NCBI GenBank assembly: GCA_003501375.1
Contig: DNPO01000139.1
Coordinates: 1-14,083 of the forward strand
Origin: Candidatus Sumerlaeota bacterium
Lineage (GTDB): Bacteria > Sumerlaeota > Sumerlaeia > UBA8349
DNA: 14,083 nt
Direction of reading: 5' to 3'
The notes beneath the pieces were generated by a model. It did not search any database, was not told where the DNA came from, and was given only the letters and a program-made list of their open reading frames with translations. The position numbers and the translations under genes were made by a program. Below are positions 1-6,517 of this stretch, piece after piece (the stretch's first letter is position 1; each line of letters starts with the position of its first letter).

Positions 1-773
1 GCGCCCAACACTACCCCAATCAGCACACAGACTATTAAACGGAAAGTACCCCGCCACTCTCGGGCAAGAAAAAAAGCGGCAATCGGTAATGCCCATAAAA
101 ACCAACTGCAATGTATCCAAGTGGAAAGTGTTACTGCGACGACAAGACCAATCAAAATTTTCCAAGGGGTCTTTTTTATCCGTAACTGACGCCATACAAA
201 GCAAAGATAAAGAACTCCTATCATAGTGACAACAAAAGGACGCCCAATAAGTACGCGATAGGATAGGCTGGGAACAAATATGGCAATGGCTAACAGCGAT
301 AGCAACCACGCCTCGGGGCGCCGCATCCAAAAAAGCGGCAAAATGGCAAAAATCAGAAAAATGGTAATTACCGAAAAACAAACCAAGGAATCGGCTACAT
401 TTGCCGATGGCCCAATTACCTTGTATACCAACCCCAAAAGAAAATGCCAGCCAGGATGCGAATCCATTGTAATTTCAGGACGCATTACCAAGATTTCCTG
501 CCAATCTTTCCCCGAAATAACTTTACCCGCATGCCGCATGGCATCGTCGCCAGGCAAATAGCCATAACTCGTTATTTTAAACGGGACAATCAACAAAAAG
601 CACAAACAAATCAGCAAAACAAATCGGGGAATGGAATCTGGATTGATGATGAGTGAAGTATGAGGTGCTACTTTATCAGGCGGGACATTGGATGACATAA
701 ACGCCATATCCTTTTGGGTATTGATTTTAATCAAACCAAAATATTTGACCAAACTGTGGCTACGCAGTGACAT
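1..773 (-). CDS. Multi-spanning membrane protein, GT-C glycosyltransferase-like (C-terminus outside window)
   Basis: An open frame of 257 codons runs off the left edge without a stop. The visible protein has a polar N-terminus of about 50 residues, then a strong membrane segment at about 51-65. A short extracytoplasmic loop with PGDDAMRH (Asp76-Asp77) follows, then several more hydrophobic segments rich in Phe, Leu, Ile and Trp. An acidic pair in the first loop after the first membrane helix is typical of GT-C glycosyltransferases that use lipid-linked sugars, so a role in glycan or glycoprotein assembly at the membrane is inferred. No family was identified firmly. The start is uncertain. ATG 773 directly abuts a near-perfect Shine-Dalgarno, which is closer than usual; in-frame ATGs at 707 and 698 remain possible. 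It lies downstream of a terminator and is probably a separate transcript from the pilins. Base composition is AT-rich compared with the helicase gene. Confidence 0.78.
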   Translation of the reverse strand, partial: MSLRSHSLVKYFGLIKINTQKDMAFMSSNVPPDKVAPHTSLIINPDSIPRFVLLICLCFLLIVPFKITSYGYLPGDDAMRHAGKVISGKDWQEILVMRPEITMDSHPGWHFLLGLVYKVIGPSANVADSLVCFSVITIFLIFAILPLFWMRRPEAWLLSLLAIAIFVPSLSYRVLIGRPFVVTMIGVLYLCFVWRQLRIKKTPWKILIGLVVAVTLSTWIHCSWFLWALPIAAFFLAREWRGTFRLIVCVLIGVVLG

Positions 774-780
774 CACCTCC
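774..780 (-). promoter_or_regulatory. Strong ribosome binding site with abnormally short spacing
   Basis: GGAGGTG on the minus strand is an extended anti-Shine-Dalgarno match, but it touches the ATG at 773-771, leaving only two bases between GGAGG and ATG. Either the ribosome starts here despite the short spacing, or a non-ATG codon a few bases on (CTG at 767-765) or a downstream ATG is used. Confidence 0.5.
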
Positions 781-851
781 GTACTTCGCACTACCGGGAA
801 ACGAAAGAGCAATCCCACCGAAGACTATCGAAGAAAAGTAAGAATAGAAAT

Positions 852-879
852 AAAAAAAGCGCGTTTCCGCGCTTTTTTT
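852..879 (-). terminator. Bidirectional-looking intrinsic terminator after the second pilin
   Basis: A perfect 12-bp stem (seven A residues plus GCGCG on one arm, CGCGC plus seven T residues on the other) closes a 4-base loop. The flanking tract gives a U-run in either direction. It lies about 30 bp past the stop of the 909-1268 pilin and before the membrane protein gene that follows on the same strand, so it should end the pilin transcript. Confidence 0.85.
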
Positions 880-908
880 GGGGGAGAGAAGGTCCATTGA
901 AATATTGA

Positions 909-1268
909 TTACGGCAGAACGTGCCCGGAAATACCACTGGGACATACCGGATCATAGCCGATGAGAGGAATAACATATGCGACATCTCCGTCAGGGCAGC
1001 GAGGCTCTGAGCGTAAATATTTTCTATCTGTCAGGTCGGCAATAGCGGGGCCTGCATCTCCCGTGCTCTTTCCTTCATCAAATGACCAGCGCGTGATAGC
1101 ACCCGTGAGCTGGGAGAGGTTTTCAATACATCCCTTTGCACGGGCGCTTTTGCGTGCACTCAACCAACTAGGGATCGCTATAGAAAGTAAAATACCAAGA
1201 ATTGCGATGACAATCATCAGTTCTACTAAGGCAAAAGCACCCAATCTATCTGTTGTTCGGTGTAACAT
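909..1268 (-). CDS. Type IV pilin/pseudopilin with unusual Ala at the cleavage site
   Basis: 119-residue prepilin. The short leader is followed by the hydrophobic assembly helix FALVELMIVIAILGILLSIAIP (residues 12-33), with the conserved Glu at +5 (Glu16) and the Pro near +22. Placing Phe12 at +1 puts Ala11 at -1, where Gly is normal; Gly10 lies at -2. The globular part has Cys47 in the helix extension and Cys91 and Cys109 at the C-terminal end, likely a disulfide closing the C-terminal loop. It is a paralogue of the neighbouring pilin (1416-1790): the same CxENL pattern, the same CP...DP.C spacing and a similar HxLP end. An AAGGAG site 7 bases before the ATG supports the start. It would be processed by a PilD-type peptidase and inserted as a major or minor subunit of a type IV pilus or related fibre. 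It may be transcribed partly by read-through of the terminator at 1323-1366, since I see no convincing own promoter. Confidence 0.9.
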   Translation of the reverse strand: MLHRTTDRLGAFALVELMIVIAILGILLSIAIPSWLSARKSARAKGCIENLSQLTGAITRWSFDEGKSTGDAGPAIADLTDRKYLRSEPRCPDGDVAYVIPLIGYDPVCPSGISGHVLP

Positions 1269-1322
1269 GAGCCCTCTCCTTTCTGCCCCAAGTCTTCTTT
1301 AATTGCTGAGTAGTCCTAAAAC

Positions 1323-1366
1323 AAAAAGGGACGAACGAGTTCTATATCAGAATCCGCCCGTCCCTT
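1323..1366 (-). terminator. Intrinsic terminator between the two pilin genes
   Basis: On the minus strand AAGGGACG (1359-1366) pairs with CGTCCCTT (1326-1333). Four more pairs inside (GGCG with CGTT, two of them G-U) extend the stem, which runs into a T-run (1323-1327). It lies downstream of the 1416-1790 pilin and could let that pilin be made in excess over the following one. Confidence 0.75.
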
Positions 1367-1415
1367 GTACCTCAACCTAATTTAACCGCCTCAGGTGCTA
1401 ATAAATCTCACCCCA

Positions 1416-1790
1416 TTACGGCAACTGGTGGAAAGCAGCAGACTTGGCGGGAGTGCCAGACCAAGCACAGGTGGGGTCCGCACCGATGTTGTTGACAGTG
1501 TAGGCTTGGTTGGCTGGGCAGACGGGGGTTCTCTTCAGGTAAGAGTTGGCTGCCGTGGCACTTACAAGGTCGCTCATAGCCGGGGTATCAGTACTGGTCT
1601 TGTTGTTTTCCAAAGCCCACTGCTCTTTGGCACCGTCAATCTTCTGAAGGTTTTCAGCGCAGGACTTGCCCTGAGCCTGGAGACGAGCCTTGATAAAGCC
1701 GGGGACGGCGATACCGACAAGGATACCGATGATCGCGACGACGATCATGATTTCAACAAGGGTGAAACCTTTTTTAGCGTTCTTCAACAT
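1416..1790 (-). CDS. Type IV major-type pilin (PilA/GspG-like)
   Basis: 124-residue prepilin with a classic leader MLKNAKKG, cleavage between Gly8 and Phe9, then FTLVEIMIVVAIIGILVGIAVP with Glu at +5 (Glu13). After processing by prepilin peptidase the N-terminal helix packs the subunit in the fibre. The globular part has CAENLQKIDGAKEQWALEN (Cys44 onward), a Ser/Thr-rich stretch (about residues 64-83) and Cys91 and Cys108 in a CP...DPTC pattern, probably a disulfide. This sequence style is familiar from PVC-group pilins. An AAGGAGG site 9 bases before the ATG sets the start. Upstream lie a consensus sigma-54 promoter and a structured leader; downstream lie a terminator and then a paralogous pilin. 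Strong signals suggest high, regulated expression, as for a major pilin. A type II secretion pseudopilin is the alternative. Confidence 0.93.
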   Translation of the reverse strand: MLKNAKKGFTLVEIMIVVAIIGILVGIAVPGFIKARLQAQGKSCAENLQKIDGAKEQWALENNKTSTDTPAMSDLVSATAANSYLKRTPVCPANQAYTVNNIGADPTCAWSGTPAKSAAFHQLP

Positions 1791-1832
1791 GATTTACTTC
1801 CTCCTTAAGACTGTGAAATAGATTGGATTCTT

Positions 1833-1870
1833 CCCGGATGCAGTCCGGGCATCCCCGGACACTCTCCGGG
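1833..1870 (-). repeat. Two tandem identical-stem hairpins in the pilin leader
   Basis: CCCGGA and TCCGGG form a 6-bp stem twice, at 1833-1849 (5-base loop) and 1854-1870 (5-base loop), with 4 bases between the two. Both lie between the predicted sigma-54 start site and the ribosome binding site of the pilin gene, so they would form in the mRNA leader. No T-run follows, so they are not obvious terminators. A role in mRNA stability or protein binding is inferred. Confidence 0.65.
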
Positions 1871-1888
1871 TTGAACGATATACTACAG

Positions 1889-1904
1889 AGCAAGCAGGGT
1901 GCCA
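1889..1904 (-). promoter_or_regulatory. Sigma-54 (-24/-12) promoter of the pilin gene
   Basis: The minus strand reads TGGCAC, five bases (CCTGC), then TTGCT. This matches the RpoN consensus TGGCAC-N5-TTGCW at every fixed position and with correct spacing. An A/T tract (1911-1918) lies just upstream of the -24 element. The predicted start near 1878 gives a leader of about 90 nt for the pilin at 1416-1790. RpoN control of pilA with a PilR-type activator is well known in other bacteria. Confidence 0.85.
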
Positions 1905-2147
1905 AGCCACAAAAAAATTACAAAACATATAGTTTCTCAGGAATTAAGGGTGCTTTTTCCAATAACTCGTTTAGATACAGCCATTTGTGAAAACAGGTCG
2001 CGAAGTGTATTTTGTTAGTATGGGTCAAATTCCCAGCGGTATAGATGCTCTTTTTGGGTGCAGTGCGCAAAAGAATGCGTATCCCGCGCAAGCAATTGCG
2101 GGCCAATGCGCAACGAAAAAGCAGAAATTCCTGATTGTTGGAATTAA
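1905..2147. other. Intergenic region upstream of the pilin promoter
   Basis: About 240 bp with no convincing gene. It holds the A/T tract beside the -24 element and three GCGCAA repeats (2065, 2086, 2108). There is also an imperfect palindrome at about 2083-2102 (CCC-GC-GCAA / TTGC-GGG) just after the stop of the TMTC-like gene; it lacks a T-run. The open frame that crosses this stretch overlaps the end of the TMTC-like gene out of frame and has no recognisable features. Confidence 0.6.
2065..2113. repeat. Three helically phased GCGCAA repeats, candidate activator site
   Basis: GCGCAA begins at 2065, 2086 and 2108, so the copies are 21 and 22 bp apart, about two helical turns, and face the same side of the DNA. 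Each is preceded by a pyrimidine. They lie about 160-210 bp upstream of the -24 element, the usual distance for enhancer sites of sigma-54 activators. The match to any known operator is not established. Confidence 0.4.
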
Positions 2148-3674
2148 TTATCTTGGCTTCTCCTGCTGTTTCACTTTTTGCAGGAGTTCCTTTGCACGCT
2201 GTCCATGGTCGCCAGTATCTTCCCGGGCCACTCGTTCCCAATAAGGAAGCGCTTTTTGAACTTTGCCAGTTTGGATATAGAGCGTTGCGGTACGAAAATC
2301 CCCCTCGGTGTTGTTCCATTGTTTGTAGGCGGCAATGTTCAGGTCAATCTCATTCATCCAGTCGTTATTACGCCAGAGCGTCAAGGGAATGTAGATAAGA
2401 AGCGCCAAGGCAAAAAAGTTGTGTTGGATAAATTTGCGCAAGGTTGCTCGTTTTTCGGGAACGTAATCAGCCAACATCGGGTTCCAGTGTAACAGCAAGG
2501 CTCCAATTATCAGCGCAGCGCCCACATGTGCATGGTAAAGGTAGCGCTCCACCAAGATTTCAGGGGCTGGGATTATTTCCGCAATGGGAAGGAAAGTGAT
2601 GCACATCCAGAGTCCACCGACGCCCACGGGAGAACTACGCCAATACAGGAGAAGTGAAGCGATTAAAAAAATGGCAAATCCTGCACTGGAAAGCCACAGG
2701 CGGTGATCGCCCAAGGTGCGAGAAGGCACAAAATAATGGTTGATGGAAAATCCAATCGGTAGTGTCCAAAGTTGGGCAAAGGTAACGGTGGTGCGGGTAA
2801 AATTGAGAAATCCCAGAACGGGGCCTTGACCACCCGGCCAGGGGCTGATTTTTCCGTTGGCATCGGGAACGTCTTGTCCTGCAACTACCGTGGTGCGTCG
2901 ATATTTGGAGGCATCCCCAGATAGATCGTAACTCAGGTGACAATATGTACAGAGATAAAGGGCAAACATCACAACCAACACCGAGAGTACCGTTACGCGA
3001 AATCGAGTGGGACGCAACATGGTGCGGAGGGTTGTGCTCAGCGGCAGTTGCTCTGCCTGGCGATTCATAAAGAGGAACAGCATGGGGGCAAGCCCCACGA
3101 TCATGAAGGTCGTCTCTTTGGTAAAAAGGCCCGCAATCCAGATGAGTGCAGCGGCAAGTGCATTTTTCAGGGAACGGTGTTCCAGTGCGGATTGCAAAAA
3201 GAGAATGCTCCAGAGAATGGCAAGGAGGCTCAGTTCTTCGCGGCGGAATCCCGGGCAGTTGACCACTTCGGTGGTCATGGGGTGGCACAAGAAAATAGCG
3301 GCTGCGGCAAAAGCAAGGGGCGGGGCTTTTTCTCCCAAGGAGCGAAAAATCCGTTTCCAGAAGGCAAAAAGCGAAAGTCCGACTAACGCATGTAACACGA
3401 TGTTAATACAACGGGAGCAAAAAGAAGACTTATGGAAAATCATTGCGTCGATAAAATAGGTTAGTTGAGTACCTGGGCGGTACCGAAGATCGCCAAAAGT
3501 CGGGCCAAAATCGTGGGTAAATAGTTTTGAAACCCCTGCCCAACTTTCAATGGCACCAACATCCTGAATCATGAAAGTGTCATCATAGCAATACGGGCCA
3601 AACGGAGTATTGCAATAAGCAACCAAGGCAATGGCAATCAGTAAGAGAGGGTAGAGTGTCTTGCGAGAGGGCAT
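2148..3674 (-). CDS. TMTC-like membrane protein with C-terminal TPR-like tail
   Basis: 508 residues from ATG 3674. A TTG six bases upstream is in frame, but GGAG lies only one base from it and seven bases from the ATG. About eleven hydrophobic segments start at residues 7-20. The first large loop carries CYDDTFMIQD (Asp31-Asp32), followed by YRPGTQLTYFIDAMIFH and a NIVLHAL helix. This order (YDD, RP..LTY, NxxLHAL) is typical of the TMTC/DUF1736 family of membrane proteins linked to O-mannosyl transfer, which end in TPRs. Here the C-terminus (about 445-508) keeps only one or two TPR-like helices (FRTATLYIQTGKVQKALPYWERV). The likely role is transfer of sugar from a polyprenyl-phosphate donor to an extracytoplasmic protein or glycan. 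Its position directly upstream of the pilins, on the same strand, makes pilin glycosylation a reasonable guess. The stop is TAA, 243 bp before the sigma-54 promoter, so it is probably transcribed separately. Confidence 0.78.
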   Translation of the reverse strand: MPSRKTLYPLLLIAIALVAYCNTPFGPYCYDDTFMIQDVGAIESWAGVSKLFTHDFGPTFGDLRYRPGTQLTYFIDAMIFHKSSFCSRCINIVLHALVGLSLFAFWKRIFRSLGEKAPPLAFAAAAIFLCHPMTTEVVNCPGFRREELSLLAILWSILFLQSALEHRSLKNALAAALIWIAGLFTKETTFMIVGLAPMLFLFMNRQAEQLPLSTTLRTMLRPTRFRVTVLSVLVVMFALYLCTYCHLSYDLSGDASKYRRTTVVAGQDVPDANGKISPWPGGQGPVLGFLNFTRTTVTFAQLWTLPIGFSINHYFVPSRTLGDHRLWLSSAGFAIFLIASLLLYWRSSPVGVGGLWMCITFLPIAEIIPAPEILVERYLYHAHVGAALIIGALLLHWNPMLADYVPEKRATLRKFIQHNFFALALLIYIPLTLWRNNDWMNEIDLNIAAYKQWNNTEGDFRTATLYIQTGKVQKALPYWERVAREDTGDHGQRAKELLQKVKQQEKPR

Positions 3675-3681
3675 CCGCAAA

Positions 3682-3685
3682 CTCC
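3682..3685 (-). promoter_or_regulatory. Ribosome binding site that fixes the TMTC-like start
   Basis: GGAG on the minus strand lies seven bases before ATG 3674 and only one base before the upstream in-frame TTG 3680, so the ATG is preferred. Confidence 0.6.
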
Positions 3686-3723
3686 AAGCATTAACCGAAA
3701 CATTCCAGATTGAAAAAACGAAT

Positions 3724-3807
3724 CCCTTTTAGACAGGATTTACAAGATTCACAAGATTGAAAAATGCTTTAAAATCTTGTGAATCTTGTAAATCCTGTCT
3801 AAAAGGG
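3724..3807. repeat. 35-bp perfect inverted repeat with nested 9-mer repeats
   Basis: The arms 3724-3758 and 3773-3807 are exact reverse complements over 35 bp around a 14-base spacer. Inside each arm a 9-base unit of the form A(G/A)GATTNAC repeats: AGGATTTAC, AAGATTCAC, then a partial AAGATT. Units of the style ACAGGATTTACAAGATT recur, from memory, in intergenic DNA of many unrelated bacteria. It lies between the stop of lon and the start of the TMTC-like gene. It could act as a factor-independent stop or RNA stabiliser for lon, or be a small mobile or REP-like element. No coding content. Confidence 0.9.
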
Positions 3808-3840
3808 GAGTATTGTCCGATTATGTCGTTTGTCTTCCTG

Positions 3841-6414
3841 CTATTTCAGGTGAACGCTGGGGCGAATTTTCCGCACGGTGCGTTTGACTGGCTTGCGTGT
3901 TGCTTTTTTCGGAGGTTTTTCGTTTTCCGGTTTGGCCACGACTGGTTGTTGCAAATCTTCTTTTCTCACCAAGGCAAGTTGGAGCACTTCATTGACATCA
4001 TGCACCGGAATGAATTCCACTTGCTTGCGTACCAGGGCGGAAACTTCTTCCAAATCGTCCAGGTTGTCTGCAGGAATGAGCACCTTTACCATTTTTGCGC
4101 GGTGTGCAGCAATGACTTTTTCCTTGAGTCCGCCAATTTTCAGCACCTTGCCTCGCAGGGTGATTTCGCCCGTCATGGCAATGTCGCGTCGAACGGGAAC
4201 GCCGCTAAGTACGGAGACCAGCGCAGTAACCAGCGCTACGCCTGCGGAAGGGCCGTCTTTGGGAATGGCGCCTTCGGGTAGGTGAACGTGGATGTCTTTC
4301 TTTTCGTAGAAATCCGGGGCGATACCAAGACGTTCCGCGTTGGCGCGGATGTAACTGAACGCGGCTTTGGCGGATTCCTGCATCACGTCGCCGAGTTTGC
4401 CCGTCAATTGCAACACGCCCTTGCCAGGCATGGTAGTGGCTTCGACCGAGAGGATTTCGCCACCGACTTCTGTCCAGGCCAGACCGGTAACGGTGCCAAT
4501 TTCGGGCAGCAGTTCGACTTCGGCATCCTTGTAATGTACGGGGCCAAGTAATGCGCGGACTGTTTCGGGTGTGAGGGTTATTTTTTTGACAGATTCGCTT
4601 TCACCCAGTTTGCGCGCCACCTTGCGGCAGAGCGACGCGATTTCGCGATGGAGGTTACGAACGCCGGCTTCGCGTGTGTAACTATCAATGACGAATTCCA
4701 AGCCTTCGGGTGTCAGGTCGAAACGCTCGCGATCCAATCCGTGCTCTTTCAGCAAGCGTGGGATGAGGAAGTGGCGGGCAATCTTCATTTTTTCCAGACG
4801 GGTATAGCCTGGCAGACGGATGATTTCCATGCGGTCTTGCAGCGCCCACGGAATGCCGTCGGTGGTATTAGCCGTGGTCACGAACAGGACGCGGGAAAGG
4901 TCCACATCCACTTCCATGTAGTGATCGTTGAAACTCTTGTTTTGCTCAGGGTCGAGTACTTCGAGCAGGGCGGATGCGGGGTCGCCACGGAAATCGGCGT
5001 TCATTTTATCGATTTCGTCCAGCAGCAGGACGGGGTTTTCTGACTCAGCCTTCTTGAGCATCTGGATGATTTTACCGGGCAGTGCACCGATATAAGTACG
5101 GCGGTGTCCACGGATTTCGGCTTCGTCGCGCACGCCGCCGAGACTGAAGCGGACAAATTTGCGGCCCATCGCACGCGCGATGGATTTGGCGAGGCTGGTT
5201 TTACCCACGCCAGGCGGCCCGACAAGGCAAAGAATAGAACCGCGCATTTTCCCGCTGACCAAGCGCAGCACGGCGAGGTATTCGAGGATGCGTTCCTTGA
5301 CCTTTTCCAGACCGTAGTGGTCGTGGTTCAGGATGCGCAGGGCGCGAACGAGGTCGATCTTATCCTCGGTGCGGATGCCCCAGGGGTAATCCAGCAGCCA
5401 CTCAATGTAGGAACGGGAAACGGTGGATTCAGGCGACATGGGCGCCATGCGCGCCATACGATTGAGTTCACGCTGGGCTTTTTCGCGGGCTTCCTTGGAC
5501 ATTTTGGACTCGTCGATGGCCTTCTGTAATTCTTCGAGTTCAATGTCCTCCTCGTTGATACCGAGTTCCTTCTCAATGACCTTGAGTTGTTCGCTGAGGA
5601 AATATTCTTTCTGGTTTTTCCCAATCTGGTTGCGTACTTGATTGAGGATTTTACCTTCCAGACCCAGCAATTCATTTTCTACGCTGAAAATTTTGGAGAG
5701 TTGCAGGAATTTCTGCGCAATCTCGGTGATTTCCAGCACGGCTTGTTTGTCCGTTGTTTTGAACGCTGAGTAGTTGGCGATCATGTGGCAAAGGGCAAGC
5801 GGATCCTCAATGCTCTTGATATTGAGAAAAAGGTCTTCGGGAATACGTTCAGATAAACGCGCATAGGTTTCGAACTGATTGAGCACGGCACGACGCATGG
5901 CCAGCAAGCGTTTTTCCGGTGCGGACTGGGTGAACTGGAGAGGTTCCCCACGCGCCATCAGTATTTTTTCCGCTTCCATGTATTCTTGAACGCGGACGAT
6001 TTCCTGGCCCTCGATAAACACTCGGAGCGAATTATCGGGGAGGCGCTGTGTCTGCAAAATCTGGCTGACGGTGCCCACCTCGTACAGATCGGATGCCTTG
6101 GGGGATTCCGCTGCGTTTTTCTGGGTGACAATCAGGATTTTGTGATCGGTAGCACTGGCAGCGTCGAGTGCTGCGATGGACTGCGCCCGCACAACAAAAA
6201 GGGGCGAGATGCTGTTAGGGAAAATCACCACGTCTGGCAGGGGCAGCACGGGCCAGACTTTGACCGCATCCTGAATGGCTCCGGATTTTTCGTCAGACGT
6301 TGCAGATTTTTCAACGGGCTGCACATTTTCGGGCAAATCAGTGGGTTCGAGCATTTCGGGGAGCATGGGGGATACAACTTTGGACTTCGATTTTGGGGTG
6401 CGGTTTTGACTCAT
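3841..6414 (-). CDS. lon: Lon, ATP-dependent serine protease
   Basis: 857 residues; cytoplasmic AAA+ protease that unfolds and degrades misfolded and regulatory proteins. The N-terminal substrate-binding domain begins near residue 53 (VWPVLPLPDVVIFP), after a polar 50-residue extension. Walker A is GPPGVGKT (399-406), Walker B LLLDEID with Asp466-Glu467. The protease domain has KDGPSAG with catalytic Ser723, and Lys766 in GGLKEKVIAA, 43 residues further on, as expected for the Ser-Lys dyad. It is longer than the E. coli enzyme (784) because of the N-terminal extension and a C-terminal tail of about 40 residues. The last 25 residues hold eleven Lys/Arg and no acidic residue. The ATG at 6414 lacks a visible Shine-Dalgarno; an in-frame ATG at codon 17 is no better. 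A strong terminator ends only 35 bp upstream, so the promoter must overlap it or expression depends on read-through from cheX. I see no CIRCE or sigma-32-type box. Confidence 0.97.
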   Translation of the reverse strand: MSQNRTPKSKSKVVSPMLPEMLEPTDLPENVQPVEKSATSDEKSGAIQDAVKVWPVLPLPDVVIFPNSISPLFVVRAQSIAALDAASATDHKILIVTQKNAAESPKASDLYEVGTVSQILQTQRLPDNSLRVFIEGQEIVRVQEYMEAEKILMARGEPLQFTQSAPEKRLLAMRRAVLNQFETYARLSERIPEDLFLNIKSIEDPLALCHMIANYSAFKTTDKQAVLEITEIAQKFLQLSKIFSVENELLGLEGKILNQVRNQIGKNQKEYFLSEQLKVIEKELGINEEDIELEELQKAIDESKMSKEAREKAQRELNRMARMAPMSPESTVSRSYIEWLLDYPWGIRTEDKIDLVRALRILNHDHYGLEKVKERILEYLAVLRLVSGKMRGSILCLVGPPGVGKTSLAKSIARAMGRKFVRFSLGGVRDEAEIRGHRRTYIGALPGKIIQMLKKAESENPVLLLDEIDKMNADFRGDPASALLEVLDPEQNKSFNDHYMEVDVDLSRVLFVTTANTTDGIPWALQDRMEIIRLPGYTRLEKMKIARHFLIPRLLKEHGLDRERFDLTPEGLEFVIDSYTREAGVRNLHREIASLCRKVARKLGESESVKKITLTPETVRALLGPVHYKDAEVELLPEIGTVTGLAWTEVGGEILSVEATTMPGKGVLQLTGKLGDVMQESAKAAFSYIRANAERLGIAPDFYEKKDIHVHLPEGAIPKDGPSAGVALVTALVSVLSGVPVRRDIAMTGEITLRGKVLKIGGLKEKVIAAHRAKMVKVLIPADNLDDLEEVSALVRKQVEFIPVHDVNEVLQLALVRKEDLQQPVVAKPENEKPPKKATRKPVKRTVRKIRPSVHLK

Positions 6415-6449
6415 GGTTTACCAAAAAATGCCTTTGCAGTAGAGGGTAC

Positions 6450-6489
6450 AAAAAAGCGCCGCTCCGCAACAGAGATTGCGGGCGGACGC
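6450..6489 (-). terminator. Intrinsic terminator downstream of cheX
   Basis: On the minus strand CCGCAA pairs with TTGCGG around TCTCTG. The stem continues as CCGC/GCGG and GCG/CGC with a single-base bulge on each side (13 pairs in all), and runs straight into six T residues. It should separate cheX from lon. Confidence 0.88.
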
Positions 6490-6517
6490 TACAGGGGAAA
6501 TAAAAACAGACGAATAA

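Noticed and set aside
1918..2319. Minus-strand frame of 133 codons upstream of the pilin promoter
   Set aside because: It overlaps the 3' end of the TMTC-like gene in another frame, lacks a ribosome site and shows no hydrophobic or domain pattern.
2635..3288. Minus-strand frame of 217 codons inside the TMTC-like gene
   Set aside because: It is an overlapping frame of a clearly coding membrane protein gene and is full of Pro, His, Cys and Arg with no recognisable pattern.
3724..3807. CRISPR-like repeat or terminal inverted repeats of an insertion sequence
   Set aside because: There is only one hairpin with a 14-base centre, no spacers, no transposase and no obvious target-site duplication. 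It is reported as an inverted repeat of unknown function.
3841..6414. Heat-shock operator (CIRCE or sigma-32 box) before lon
   Set aside because: I looked through 6415-6520 on the minus strand and found no such element, only the cheX terminator and A/T tracts.
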